This document shows, one piece after another, positions 48,315-58,092 of a stretch of DNA of 64,000 bases; the first letter of the stretch is position 1, and each line of letters opens with the position of its first letter. The notes below the pieces were generated by a model. The model searched no databases. It was given only the letters and a program-made list of their open reading frames with translations, and was not told the origin of the DNA. Source of the DNA: Oscillospiraceae bacterium (GTDB lineage Bacteria > Bacillota > Clostridia > Oscillospirales > Acutalibacteraceae); the NCBI GenBank assembly GCA_015065725.1, contig SVPV01000001.1, forward strand, positions 55,434 to 119,433. Direction: 5' to 3'. Both the position numbers and the translations under genes were made by a program.

Positions 48315-49262
48315 ATGTGTACGGCACTCACATATAAAACAGAAAATCACTATTTTGGCAGAAATTTAGATTTAGAGCGGGGATACGGTGAAGAAGTAGT
48401 TATTACTTCCCGTAATTATCCTTTAATGTTCCGTCATACCAAGGTTATAAAAAACCATTATGCACTAATTGGTACGGCGGCGGTAGTAGACGGATATCCG
48501 CTTTATTTTGAGGCAACAAACGAAGCGGGCGTTAGTATGGCGGGGCTTAACTTTCCGCAAAATGCCGTTTACTATGACTTAATGGAAAAAAAGACAAATA
48601 TTGCTTCGTTTGAACTGATACCGTATCTTTTAGGCACTGCCGACAGTATTGATAAAGTGAGGCAAATGCTTTCGAAAATTAATGTAGTAAATACAAGCTT
48701 TGCTGAAAATTTACCTGCTTCACCGCTTCATTGGATTATTGCTGACAAACAAGAATCGGTGGTTTTAGAGTGTACAAAAAACGGTATTACCCTATACGAT
48801 AATCCTTTTGGCGTGCTTACAAACAATCCGACCTTCGATTATCACCTTACAAATATAAATAATTATATGGGGCTTTTTGAGGGTGCGGCAGAAAATAAAC
48901 TTTGTCCCGAGCATCAGCTCAACAATTATAGTTTAGGGTTAGGGGCATTGGGGCTTCCCGGAGATTTTTCAAGCGGCTCGCGTTTTGTAAAAACCGTTTT
49001 TTTAAAGCAAAAATCGGTTTTATGCAGTAGCAATAAGGATAGTGTTAATCAATTTTTTCATATTTTAGATGCCGTTGCTATGCCAAAGGGATGTGTTATG
49101 ACTAGAAACGGCGAATATGAATACACACGATATTCCTGCTGTATAAATACAGATACAAAAGTTTTTTATTATAAAACTTATGATAATAGTACAATAAGAA
49201 ATGTAGGTATGTATTCTGTCGATTTAGACGGCGATAAACTGTATAATTATAAAATGGAATGA
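48315..49262 (+). CDS. Choloylglycine hydrolase family protein, probable bile salt hydrolase
   Basis: N-terminal MCTALTY (nucleophile Cys2), FGRNLDLE, EATNEAGVSMAGLNFP, ASPLHWIIADK, LTNNPTFDYHL, SSGSRFVKTVFLK. Confidence 0.9.
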   Translation: MCTALTYKTENHYFGRNLDLERGYGEEVVITSRNYPLMFRHTKVIKNHYALIGTAAVVDGYPLYFEATNEAGVSMAGLNFPQNAVYYDLMEKKTNIASFELIPYLLGTADSIDKVRQMLSKINVVNTSFAENLPASPLHWIIADKQESVVLECTKNGITLYDNPFGVLTNNPTFDYHLTNINNYMGLFEGAAENKLCPEHQLNNYSLGLGALGLPGDFSSGSRFVKTVFLKQKSVLCSSNKDSVNQFFHILDAVAMPKGCVMTRNGEYEYTRYSCCINTDTKVFYYKTYDNSTIRNVGMYSVDLDGDKLYNYKME

Positions 49263-49269
49263 TAAAAAA

Positions 49270-49300
49270 TTCGCAAATCCGCTAAAAGCGGATTTGCGAA
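49270..49300. terminator. Terminator-like hairpin
   Basis: TTCGCAAATCCGCT-AAA-AGCGGATTTGCGAA, 14-bp perfect stem. Confidence 0.7.
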
Positions 49301-49390
49301 AAAGGTCATAACTAAATTTTATATAGGTAAAAAAAGTAAATTGTATAACAAAAATAGTTTTACATAAATTTAAATTAAGGGGAAATAAAA

Positions 49391-50725
49391 ATGAAACTTA
49401 ATACCAAACGCACTGTTCTTGTAGGCTTTGCATTTTTGGCTATAAGTGCATTTTGGCAAATGTACGATAGTCTTGTACCTATGATTTTAACAGGTACATT
49501 CAAAATTTCCGAAACCGTTTCGGGTACTATAATGGCGGCGGATAATGTTTTGGCACTGTTTTTATTGCCGCTTTTTGGCGGTCTTTCTGATAGGTGCAAA
49601 AGCAGACTCGGTAAACGCCGTCCGTTTATACTTTTCGGCTCTCTTTTGTCGGTTGTTTTAATGTTAGGATTACCCTTGCTTGATAATAGCTATTTTTCGG
49701 CACCAAGTGAAACTAAAACCTTGCTGTTTATAGTAAATTTAGGTCTATTGCTTATTGCTATGGGTACCTTTAGAAGTCCTGCTGTAGCACTTATGCCCGA
49801 CGTTACTCCAAAACCGCTTCGCAGTAAGGCTAATGCTATTATTAACCTTATGGGTGCTGTTGGCGGTATTATATATCTTATACTTACAAGTGTACTTTAT
49901 AGTAAAAGCCGTACCGAAGGTCTTGAGCATATAAATTATCTCCCTATATTTTCTATAGTAGCTGGTATTATGCTGGTTGCTTTGGCGATAATAATGTTTT
50001 GTGTTAACGAGCCAAAGCTTGCAGCCTTACAGTCAGAATACGAAAGGGAACACCCCGAAGAAAATCTTTCTGTCAAAACAGATGATGGCGAAAAAGAGGT
50101 TATGCCTAAAGATGTTAAAAAGAGTCTTATTTTCCTTTTGCTGTCAATTGCGTTTTGGTTTATCGGATATAACGGCATAACTACTTGGTTTACAACATAT
50201 GCTACAAATGTCTGGGATATGGCAGTAGGTCAAGCAACTATGTGTTTGACTGTTGCTACCGCAGGGGCTATTGTTAGCTATATTCCTGTAGGTAATATTG
50301 CAAGTAAGGTTGGCAGACGCCGTACAATTAAGTTCGGTGTTCTTTTACTGGCTTCCTGCTTTGCTGCGGCATTTTTGTACACACTTATATCGGAAAAGTT
50401 TAGCCCGTTACTCTATTTACTCTTTGCACTTGTGGGTGTTGCTTGGGCTGCAATTAATGTAAACAGTCTTCCAATGGTTGTTGAAATGTGTTCGGGCAGT
50501 CAAATAGGCAAGTTTACAGGTCTTTATTATACCTTTAGTATGTCGGCACAGATTGCAACCCCTATACTTGCAGGCTGGTTACTTGAACACATAGGCTATA
50601 AGGCTCTGTTCCCGTATGCCGCAATTGCTGTTTCGTTGGCATTTGTTACTATGAGCTTTGTTAAACACGGGGACAATAAAATTGAGGCAAAAAAAGGACT
50701 TGAAGCCTTTGACACGGACGATTGA
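49391..50725 (+). CDS. MFS family transporter
   Basis: ~12 hydrophobic segments; GGLSDRCKSRLGKRRPFILFG motif. Confidence 0.85.
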   Translation: MKLNTKRTVLVGFAFLAISAFWQMYDSLVPMILTGTFKISETVSGTIMAADNVLALFLLPLFGGLSDRCKSRLGKRRPFILFGSLLSVVLMLGLPLLDNSYFSAPSETKTLLFIVNLGLLLIAMGTFRSPAVALMPDVTPKPLRSKANAIINLMGAVGGIIYLILTSVLYSKSRTEGLEHINYLPIFSIVAGIMLVALAIIMFCVNEPKLAALQSEYEREHPEENLSVKTDDGEKEVMPKDVKKSLIFLLLSIAFWFIGYNGITTWFTTYATNVWDMAVGQATMCLTVATAGAIVSYIPVGNIASKVGRRRTIKFGVLLLASCFAAAFLYTLISEKFSPLLYLLFALVGVAWAAINVNSLPMVVEMCSGSQIGKFTGLYYTFSMSAQIATPILAGWLLEHIGYKALFPYAAIAVSLAFVTMSFVKHGDNKIEAKKGLEAFDTDD

Positions 50726-50741
50726 GAGGAAATCTGATTTT

Positions 50742-51578
50742 ATGGTAAAAATCTTTGCTGTTTGTTTTGTTGCTGTCCTGATTTTTGGCATTTTTTATAT
50801 AATATCACTTCGGGGTAGAATAGGTTATACCGATTGGAAATCTTTTAAAGGATTTTATTTTGCACACAGAGGACTTCATAATAACTCAACTGCACCTGAA
50901 AACAGTATGGAAGCCTTTAGACGTGCCAAAGAAAAAGGCTACGGTGTTGAATTTGATGTACATTTAATGGCGGACGGAAATTTGGCTGTAATACACGATA
51001 ATTCGCTTTTACGTACTGCAGGCGTAGATGTTCAAATTGAAGATTTAACGACTGCCGATTTAAAGAATTATTTTCTTGAGGGTACTGCCGAGACAATTCC
51101 GACGTTTTCACAGGTTTTATCCTTTTTTGACGGAGCGGTCCCGCTTATAATCGAGGTAAAAACAAACGGAAAAAATGCAGCCGCCGTTTCTCAAAAGGTT
51201 AGCGAACAGCTTGAAGATTATAAGGGTAGCTACTGCATAGAAAGCTTTGACCCAAGGTGCGTATACTGGTTCACTAAAAATAAGCCTGAGGTAATAAGAG
51301 GTCAGCTTTCAGAAAATTATTTCAAGAATGATAAAAGTGTATTGTCGTTTCCTTTAAAGACATTAATGACGGGGCTTACTACCAACTTCTTAACTAAGCC
51401 CGATTTTGTAGCATATCGCTTTGCAGATAGAAAGCATATAAGCTATAGGCTTTGTCGAAAGCTTTGGAAAATGCAGGGCGTTGGTTGGACCATAACCGAT
51501 GAAAAGGATTTAAAGACTGCAAACGAGGAAAATATTTTCCCGATTTTTGAAAATATTAATCCAAAGGTTAGAAAATAG
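50742..51578 (+). CDS. Glycerophosphodiester phosphodiesterase family protein
   Basis: FAHRGLHNNSTAPENSMEAFRRAKEKGYGVEFDVHLMADGNLAVIHDNSLLRT; N-terminal TM; start set at ATG 50742. Confidence 0.93.
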   Translation: MVKIFAVCFVAVLIFGIFYIISLRGRIGYTDWKSFKGFYFAHRGLHNNSTAPENSMEAFRRAKEKGYGVEFDVHLMADGNLAVIHDNSLLRTAGVDVQIEDLTTADLKNYFLEGTAETIPTFSQVLSFFDGAVPLIIEVKTNGKNAAAVSQKVSEQLEDYKGSYCIESFDPRCVYWFTKNKPEVIRGQLSENYFKNDKSVLSFPLKTLMTGLTTNFLTKPDFVAYRFADRKHISYRLCRKLWKMQGVGWTITDEKDLKTANEENIFPIFENINPKVRK

Positions 51579-51605
51579 TTTTGAGTTTTTAAAAAGCCTC
51601 GGTGG

Positions 51606-51634
51606 TTGACATTAATAAATTAGTGTGTTACACT
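51606..51634 (+). promoter_or_regulatory. Promoter of DegT-family gene
   Basis: TTGACA, 17-nt spacer, TACACT. Confidence 0.6.
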
Positions 51635-51684
51635 TGTATGGTTAATAGCGTTTAAAACTTTATTTGTAAGTAGGTTTTATTTGT

Positions 51685-52869
51685 ATGAAAAGGTTTGAAA
51701 ACAAGGTTTGGTTAGCGTCTCCCACAATGCATGGGGAGGAAATTAAATATATCAACGAAGCTTATGAAACAAATTGGATGAGTACGGTAGGTGCCAATAT
51801 AAACGAGGTTGAAAAAAGCATTTCTGAAAAGGTAGGCTGTAAATATGCTGTAGCACTGTCTTGCGGTACTGCTGCTTTACATATGGCAGTAAAGCTTGCA
51901 GGCGTTAAAAGAGGGGATAGGGTGTTTTGCTCTGATTTAACCTTTGCAGCAACACTTAATCCTGTGGTTTATGAAGGCGGAATTCCCGTATTTATTGATA
52001 CAGAGTATGATACTTGGAACATGTGTCCTAAAGCACTTGAAAAAGCCTTCCAAATTTATCCTGAGGTAAAGGTTGTGGTTGTGGCACATCTTTACGGAAC
52101 GCCTGCTAAAATGGACGAAATAAGAGCTGTTGCCGACCGGCATAACGCGGTTATTATTGAGGACGCGGCAGAATCTTTAGGTGCTACATATAAAGGTGTT
52201 CAAACAGGAACTTTTGGTACATATAACTGTATTTCATTTAATGGAAATAAAATCATTACAGGCTCTTCTGGAGGTATGCTTTTAACCGATAGTAAGGAAG
52301 CTGCCGAAAAGGTGCGTAAATGGTCTACCCAGTCGCGTGAGAATGCACCTTGGTATCAGCATGAGGAAATCGGCTACAACTACCGTATGAGCAATGTTAT
52401 TGCAGGCGTGGTAAGGGGTCAAATTCCATATCTTGAAGAGCATATTGCTAAAAAGAAAGCAATTTTTGAGCGTTATAAAGAAGCCTTTAAGGATTTACCT
52501 GTTAAAATGAATCCGTTTGATGAGAAAAACAGTGTGCCTAACTATTGGCTTTCTTGTATGATTATTGAGCCAGACGCTATGTGCCGTCAGGAAAGAGTCG
52601 ACTGCGAGGCTTCTTATATCAGCGAAAATGGTAAATCTTGTCCGACTGAAATTTTAGAAAAGCTAGCAGAATATAATGCAGAGGGCAGACCTATTTGGAA
52701 GCCTATGCACGCCCAACCTATTTTCAAAAATCACGGTTTTGTAAATTGCGACGGTAATGACGTTGGTATGGACATTTTCGGTCGCGGTTTGTGTCTTCCA
52801 AGTGATATTAAAATGACAACCGATGAGCAGGATATAGTAATAGAAATTGTTAAGAGTTGTTTTAATTAA
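51685..52869 (+). CDS. DegT/DnrJ/EryC1/StrS family PLP-dependent aminotransferase
   Basis: SCGTAALHMAVKLAGV, VVVAHLYGTPAKMDEI, IEDAAESLGATYKG, FNGNKIITGSSGGML. Confidence 0.93.
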   Translation: MKRFENKVWLASPTMHGEEIKYINEAYETNWMSTVGANINEVEKSISEKVGCKYAVALSCGTAALHMAVKLAGVKRGDRVFCSDLTFAATLNPVVYEGGIPVFIDTEYDTWNMCPKALEKAFQIYPEVKVVVVAHLYGTPAKMDEIRAVADRHNAVIIEDAAESLGATYKGVQTGTFGTYNCISFNGNKIITGSSGGMLLTDSKEAAEKVRKWSTQSRENAPWYQHEEIGYNYRMSNVIAGVVRGQIPYLEEHIAKKKAIFERYKEAFKDLPVKMNPFDEKNSVPNYWLSCMIIEPDAMCRQERVDCEASYISENGKSCPTEILEKLAEYNAEGRPIWKPMHAQPIFKNHGFVNCDGNDVGMDIFGRGLCLPSDIKMTTDEQDIVIEIVKSCFN

Positions 52870-52876
52870 TAATTTT

Positions 52877-52916
52877 ATGCCCCGTCAAAACCTAAACAAA
52901 GGTTTTGACGGGGCAT
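52877..52916. terminator. Bidirectional terminator
   Basis: ATGCCCCGTCAAAACCT / AGGTTTTGACGGGGCAT, 17-bp perfect stem between convergent genes. Confidence 0.8.
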
Positions 52917-52933
52917 TTCTATGCTTTTACCTA

Positions 52934-54121
52934 CTAATTTCTATATTCACGCGGAGATTTACCGTAATGTTTTTGGAATTGCTTAGCAAAATAGCTAGTG
53001 TTATTAAACCCTACAGTAAAGGCTATTTGCTGAATTTGAAGTGTAGAACATTTTAATAATTTTGCAGCCTGTGTTATTCGTTCTTTGTTAACGAAATCTA
53101 TAAAGCTAATTCCCATTTCCTTTTGAAAAATTGTTGATAAATAATTTGCATTTACATTAAGTGCAGCAGCAGTTTCTTTAACCGAAATATTGTCGGATAA
53201 ATGGTCTTTTATATGGGTTACTGCTAAATGAACAAGCGGTTTTAGGTTTGGATAGGCGTTTTCCTGTACAAGTCGGCAATAGCTTTTAAGTATTTCGGTA
53301 GTTAAGGACTCTGCTTTTTTTAGTGAATCAAGCTGTTCAATTTTAATACCTATATTATTTGAAATACGGTCAAGCTGATAGGGGTGAATATGACATTCCT
53401 CAAGAGCGTGGCGAAGCTGTGTGTTAAGAATAATGCAATAATTTTGAAAATTTCTTAACGGTGAGCTGTTACGATGGGAAAAAGCACCCGAAAAATTATA
53501 CTTTGAAAGAATATTTATTGCCATAGAAAAATTGCCCTGTTTTACTGCTTCTGTTAATGCGGCACTTAACTCATATCTTTCTTCAATTTCGCGTATTGAT
53601 GCTGAGGTCAAGTGAACAGGCGATTCCAATAAATTGGGAACATTTTCCTTAAATAAATTAACCGTCTGAAATGAAATAGGAACATTTGACCCAGTGATTT
53701 TCTGGTAAAGCAATAAGCTTAATCTGTTAAGGGTGCTGGTTGGAATGACGGGGAGCGAGGCACCAAACATTAATAGTTGCCTGCTTAAATCTGCGGGTAT
53801 GCCGATTTTATGTATTTTTTCAAGTGCTTGATATTCGGAAAAAGGCTCGTGTAATAAGGGGCCTAATGAATATACTTTACTTGTTTCTTTTGAGTAAAAG
53901 AGAATATGTGCTACACCGAAAAAGGAATTAAATTCATAAATACAATTAGGTCTAAGGCTGCAAAGATGCAATAGGTCATCGGGATTTTTGTAAAAATAAT
54001 TTATAAAGTTTTGATTTTTTTGATTTATATGGTCAAAAATATCTTTTGGGGAATTATTTAGGGTTTTAAATTCAAACCCTGCTATGCATTTTATAATATC
54101 ATTTATAAAATCAAATTCCAT
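52934..54121 (-). CDS. AraC family transcriptional regulator
   Basis: C-terminal HTH SVKETAAALNVNANYLSTIFQKEMGISFIDFVNKERITQAAKLL...IQQIAFTVGFNNTSYFAKQFQKHYGKSPREYR. Confidence 0.93.
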   Translation of the reverse strand: MEFDFINDIIKCIAGFEFKTLNNSPKDIFDHINQKNQNFINYFYKNPDDLLHLCSLRPNCIYEFNSFFGVAHILFYSKETSKVYSLGPLLHEPFSEYQALEKIHKIGIPADLSRQLLMFGASLPVIPTSTLNRLSLLLYQKITGSNVPISFQTVNLFKENVPNLLESPVHLTSASIREIEERYELSAALTEAVKQGNFSMAINILSKYNFSGAFSHRNSSPLRNFQNYCIILNTQLRHALEECHIHPYQLDRISNNIGIKIEQLDSLKKAESLTTEILKSYCRLVQENAYPNLKPLVHLAVTHIKDHLSDNISVKETAAALNVNANYLSTIFQKEMGISFIDFVNKERITQAAKLLKCSTLQIQQIAFTVGFNNTSYFAKQFQKHYGKSPREYRN

Positions 54122-54219
54122 AGAAATAACCTCTCTAGGTGAATATATGAGTTTTGTTTTATAATAACAGAGTTTTGTTGCTTTTTCAAGTGTATATTAT
54201 ATGGTAAAATATAAAAAAG

Positions 54220-54242
54220 AAACTAAAAGGTTAGTTTTTTTT
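54220..54242 (+). promoter_or_regulatory. Terminator-like hairpin in 5' leader of the GPH transporter gene
   Basis: AAACTAA-AAGG-TTAGTTT followed by T run, just downstream of -10-like TAAAAT. Confidence 0.4.
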
Positions 54243-54277
54243 GGAAAATTTGCATATATTAAGAGGAGGATTCTTTC

Positions 54278-55717
54278 ATGGAAAAGAAAAACGGATTTAG
54301 AAAATTCGGTATCCGCGATAGTGTAGCCTATGCGGCAGGCGATTTAGGCTGTAATATGAGTTTTGCACTTAAGGGTACCATGGCACTTTTCTGGACACAG
54401 GTTATGGGACTTGGACTTTACTATTCACTTCTTTTAGTAATAGTTCAGGTTTGGGACGCAATTAATGATCCGCTTATCGGCTCTATTATTGATGCTGACA
54501 GACGCAAATATAAACGCAACAAGTTTTTAACATATATTTGGTTTGGATCAATAGGTCTTATAGTTGGCGGTGCACTTTGCTTCCTTCCTTTCCCGGGTCT
54601 TCAAACATGGGCAAAAATTATAATCTTTATTTGCGGTTATATTATTTGGGATGCTTTTTATACAATAGCCAATGTTCCTTATGGCTCACTGCTTTCGCTT
54701 ATCTCTAAAGAACCAGCTGACCGTGCTTCTCTTTCGGCATGGCGTTCTATCGGTTCTATGTTAGGTAATATGGTACCTATGGTTATTCTTCCATTTATCA
54801 TTTATGAGGCTGACGGTAAAACTCTAAACGGACCGCGTGTTTTCCTTGCAGCACTTATTATGGGTGTGCTTGGTTTCTTCTGCTTCCAATTTATGATTAA
54901 AAACACCGAAATCCGTGTAGAAGAAAACGTTACTTTAAATGAAGAGCAACCGAAATTTAATGTGCTTGAAGCACTTAAAAACTTTGCTAAAAACCGTCCC
55001 GCTGTTGGTGCTACACTTGCAGCTATGGGTATGTTCATTGGTATGCAGGGTGCAGCTACCGCTGTTTCTGTTGTTTTCCAAATTTATTATAACAACGCAA
55101 AAATTTCGGGTATAGTTCAGCTTTTTGCAATGATTCCAATAGTAGTATTCACACCTTTAGCGCGAAAAATGGTTTCTAAATACGGTAAAAAGGAGCTTTC
55201 TGTTTTAGGTGCTATTTGTTCTATTATAGGCGGTATTGCTTTGTTTGTTATTACCCCACAAAATAAGAGCCTTGACCTTGTACTTTACATTTTGGCACAG
55301 CTTGTATATAGCCTTGGTCTTGGTATTTACTCTACAGTTTCTTGGGCTATGATGGGCGATGCCATTGACTATAACGAGTGGAAAACAGGCAAGAGAGAAG
55401 AGGGCGTTGTTTATTCACTTCATTCCTTCTTCCGTAAGCTAGCACAAGGAATCGGTCCTGCAGTAGCTTTAGTTATTATGTCAACTCTAGGCTATGTTAA
55501 TAATGCTGTTGATTCTAAAACAGGTGAAGCTTTTATCGATGTAGCACTTCTTTCCGACGCAGTAGCTTTAAAGCTTCGCATTTTGGTTGCAGTATTGTTC
55601 CTAGTAGCTGCTGTTATGCAGTTTGTAGGTCTTGCACTTATCTATAATCTTGATAAGAAAACACTTGAAAAAATGAATTCAGAGCTTGAGGCACGCAGAA
55701 CAATTGGTGCTGAATAA
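54278..55717 (+). CDS. GPH-type sugar:cation symporter (MFS)
   Basis: Multiple TM segments; YAAGDLGCNMSFALKGTMALFW, WDAINDPLIGSIIDADRRK, SVSWAMMGDAIDYNEWKTGKREEGVVYSLHSFFRK. Confidence 0.92.
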   Translation: MEKKNGFRKFGIRDSVAYAAGDLGCNMSFALKGTMALFWTQVMGLGLYYSLLLVIVQVWDAINDPLIGSIIDADRRKYKRNKFLTYIWFGSIGLIVGGALCFLPFPGLQTWAKIIIFICGYIIWDAFYTIANVPYGSLLSLISKEPADRASLSAWRSIGSMLGNMVPMVILPFIIYEADGKTLNGPRVFLAALIMGVLGFFCFQFMIKNTEIRVEENVTLNEEQPKFNVLEALKNFAKNRPAVGATLAAMGMFIGMQGAATAVSVVFQIYYNNAKISGIVQLFAMIPIVVFTPLARKMVSKYGKKELSVLGAICSIIGGIALFVITPQNKSLDLVLYILAQLVYSLGLGIYSTVSWAMMGDAIDYNEWKTGKREEGVVYSLHSFFRKLAQGIGPAVALVIMSTLGYVNNAVDSKTGEAFIDVALLSDAVALKLRILVAVLFLVAAVMQFVGLALIYNLDKKTLEKMNSELEARRTIGAE

Positions 55718-55742
55718 TTTTTGACTTTATAGGGAGAAACAT

Positions 55743-58013
55743 ATGAGAAATATTTTAAACATAAATGAGGGCTGGTTTTTTTCAAAAGAAGCCACAGGTG
55801 TTCCTACTACTGTAGGCGAGGAGTTTATAGGCGTAAATCTTCCTCATTCATGGAACGCTACCGACGGACAAGACGGCGGTAATGATTACGTTAGATGCAC
55901 CGCATATTATGCAAAAACAATATGTAAAAAGGATATGCCCGACGCTGACCGCTATTATCTTGAAATCCGCGGTGCAAACTCTTCGGCAGATGTTTATATA
56001 GACGGTAAGCATTTAGCACACCACGACGGTGGATATTCTACATGGCGTGTAGATATTACCGACTCATTAACCGACAATAGCTTGCTTGTAATATCGGTTA
56101 ATAATGAACCTAATGATTTCGTTTATCCTCAAATGGCAGACTTTACGTTCTATGGCGGTCTTTACCGTGATGTAAATATTATTGCCGTAAACAACACCCA
56201 TTTTGATTTGGATTATTATGGCACACCCGGTATTAAAATCACACCTGTAATTGACGGTGCTAACGCTAATGTAGAAATTGAAACCTATGTTACAAACGGG
56301 ACAGATAATAATCAAATCAAGTATACTGTTTATGATGCTGATAAAAACGTTGTAGCTACTACTGTTACAAAGGATACAAAATATAACTTTGTAATTGAGA
56401 ATGTTCATAAGTGGCATGGAAGACGTGACCCGTATCTTTACAGTGCTACTGCCGAGCTTTTAGACGGCGATAATGTTATTGATAACATTTCTTCTGATTT
56501 TGGTTGCCGTAGCTTCGAGATTGACCCCGATAACGGATTTATACTCAACGGCGAAGAGTATGCACTTCGTGGTGTTTCAAGACACCAAGATAGACTGGGT
56601 ATCGGTAACGCTTTGCTTCCTTGTCATCACGAGGAGGATATTGACTTAATTATGGAGGTCGGTGCTACTACAATCCGTCTTGCACACTATCAGCACGACC
56701 AGTATTTCTATGACCTTTGTGACCGCAAGGGACTTGTAATTTGGGCAGAAATTCCTTATATTTCAAAGCATCTTCCAAAGGGTAGAGAGAATACAATAAG
56801 TCAAATGAAAGAGCTTATAACCCAAAACTACAACCATCCTTCAATCGTTGTATGGGGACTTTCTAATGAGATTTCTATGAACGGCTCTGATGCTGACCTT
56901 ATCGATAACCATAATGTTCTTAATGATATGGTACACGATATGGATAAAACACGTCTTACCACTATTGCCGCAGTTTCTATGGCAAAGATTGATGACCCGT
57001 ATATTCATATTTCAGATGTTGTTTCCTATAACCATTACTTTGGTTGGTATGGCGGCGATACCTCAATGAACGGTCCTTGGTTTGATAATTTCCATGAAAA
57101 ATATCCTAAAACACCCATTGGTGTCAGCGAATACGGTTGCGAGGCACTTAATTGGCATACCTCAAACCCCGTTCAAGGCGACTATACCGAGGAATATCAG
57201 TCCTATTACCACGAGGAATTAATTAAGCAACTCTTTACACGTAAATATATCTGGGCAACACACGTTTGGAATATGTTTGACTTCGGTGCAGATGCACGTG
57301 CCGAGGGCGGTGAGAACGGTCAAAACCATAAAGGCCTTGTGACTATGGATAGAAAGTATAAAAAAGACTCTTTCTATGCCTATAAGGCATGGCTTTCAGA
57401 CGAGCCGTTTGTTCACCTATGCTCAAAGCGTTATGTTGACCGTGTTGAAGACGTAACAAAGGTTACTGTATATTCAAACTTGCCTGAGGTTGAGCTTTTT
57501 GCAAATGGCGAGAGCCTTGGCGTACAAAAGGCAGACGACCATTTCTTCCGCTTTGAAGTGAAGAATGTTGGTGAGACAACCTTAGTTGCTAAGGCAGGCG
57601 AGTTTACTGATGAGGGTAAAATCCGTAAGGTAGACGAAATGAACCAAGACTACATTCTTAAAGAAAAGGGTGCGGTGCTAAATTGGTTCGACGTTGAAGC
57701 TCCAGAGGGTAGATACAGCCTTAATGATAAAATTTCGGATATTATGAAGTCTACTCGCGGTAAGCTTTGGTTTGCAAAGCTAGGACTTAAGATTAAAAAG
57801 TCTATGTCGGCTAATAGTGAAAATAAAGGCAAGGGTAAAGGCAAAAAGACCGAGGCTATGGGCTTTGAAATTGGACCTGAAATGATGCAAATGATGGGCG
57901 GATTTACCGTGCTTCGTCTTACAAGCCTTATTGGTATGATGAATATCACCTTTACTAAGGAAGACCTGCTTAAGATGAATAAGCAGTTAAATAAAATTCG
58001 CAAACCTAAGTAG
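55743..58013 (+). CDS. Glycoside hydrolase family 2 protein (beta-galactosidase-like)
   Basis: LRGVSRHQDRLGIG, VVWGLSNEIS acid/base, GVSEYGCEA nucleophile; unusual Lys/Gly linker and C-terminal tail. Confidence 0.92.
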   Translation: MRNILNINEGWFFSKEATGVPTTVGEEFIGVNLPHSWNATDGQDGGNDYVRCTAYYAKTICKKDMPDADRYYLEIRGANSSADVYIDGKHLAHHDGGYSTWRVDITDSLTDNSLLVISVNNEPNDFVYPQMADFTFYGGLYRDVNIIAVNNTHFDLDYYGTPGIKITPVIDGANANVEIETYVTNGTDNNQIKYTVYDADKNVVATTVTKDTKYNFVIENVHKWHGRRDPYLYSATAELLDGDNVIDNISSDFGCRSFEIDPDNGFILNGEEYALRGVSRHQDRLGIGNALLPCHHEEDIDLIMEVGATTIRLAHYQHDQYFYDLCDRKGLVIWAEIPYISKHLPKGRENTISQMKELITQNYNHPSIVVWGLSNEISMNGSDADLIDNHNVLNDMVHDMDKTRLTTIAAVSMAKIDDPYIHISDVVSYNHYFGWYGGDTSMNGPWFDNFHEKYPKTPIGVSEYGCEALNWHTSNPVQGDYTEEYQSYYHEELIKQLFTRKYIWATHVWNMFDFGADARAEGGENGQNHKGLVTMDRKYKKDSFYAYKAWLSDEPFVHLCSKRYVDRVEDVTKVTVYSNLPEVELFANGESLGVQKADDHFFRFEVKNVGETTLVAKAGEFTDEGKIRKVDEMNQDYILKEKGAVLNWFDVEAPEGRYSLNDKISDIMKSTRGKLWFAKLGLKIKKSMSANSENKGKGKGKKTEAMGFEIGPEMMQMMGGFTVLRLTSLIGMMNITFTKEDLLKMNKQLNKIRKPK

Positions 58014-58036
58014 TTTGGGAATTTTAAAAACAATAT

Positions 58037-58080
58037 TATAATAGAAGAGGCGGTCGATTTCGACCGCCTCTTCTATTATA
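58037..58080. terminator. Bidirectional terminator (21-bp perfect palindrome)
   Basis: TATAATAGAAGAGGCGGTCGA-TT-TCGACCGCCTCTTCTATTATA between convergent genes. Confidence 0.85.
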
Positions 58081-58092
58081 CAAAAAACAAAA

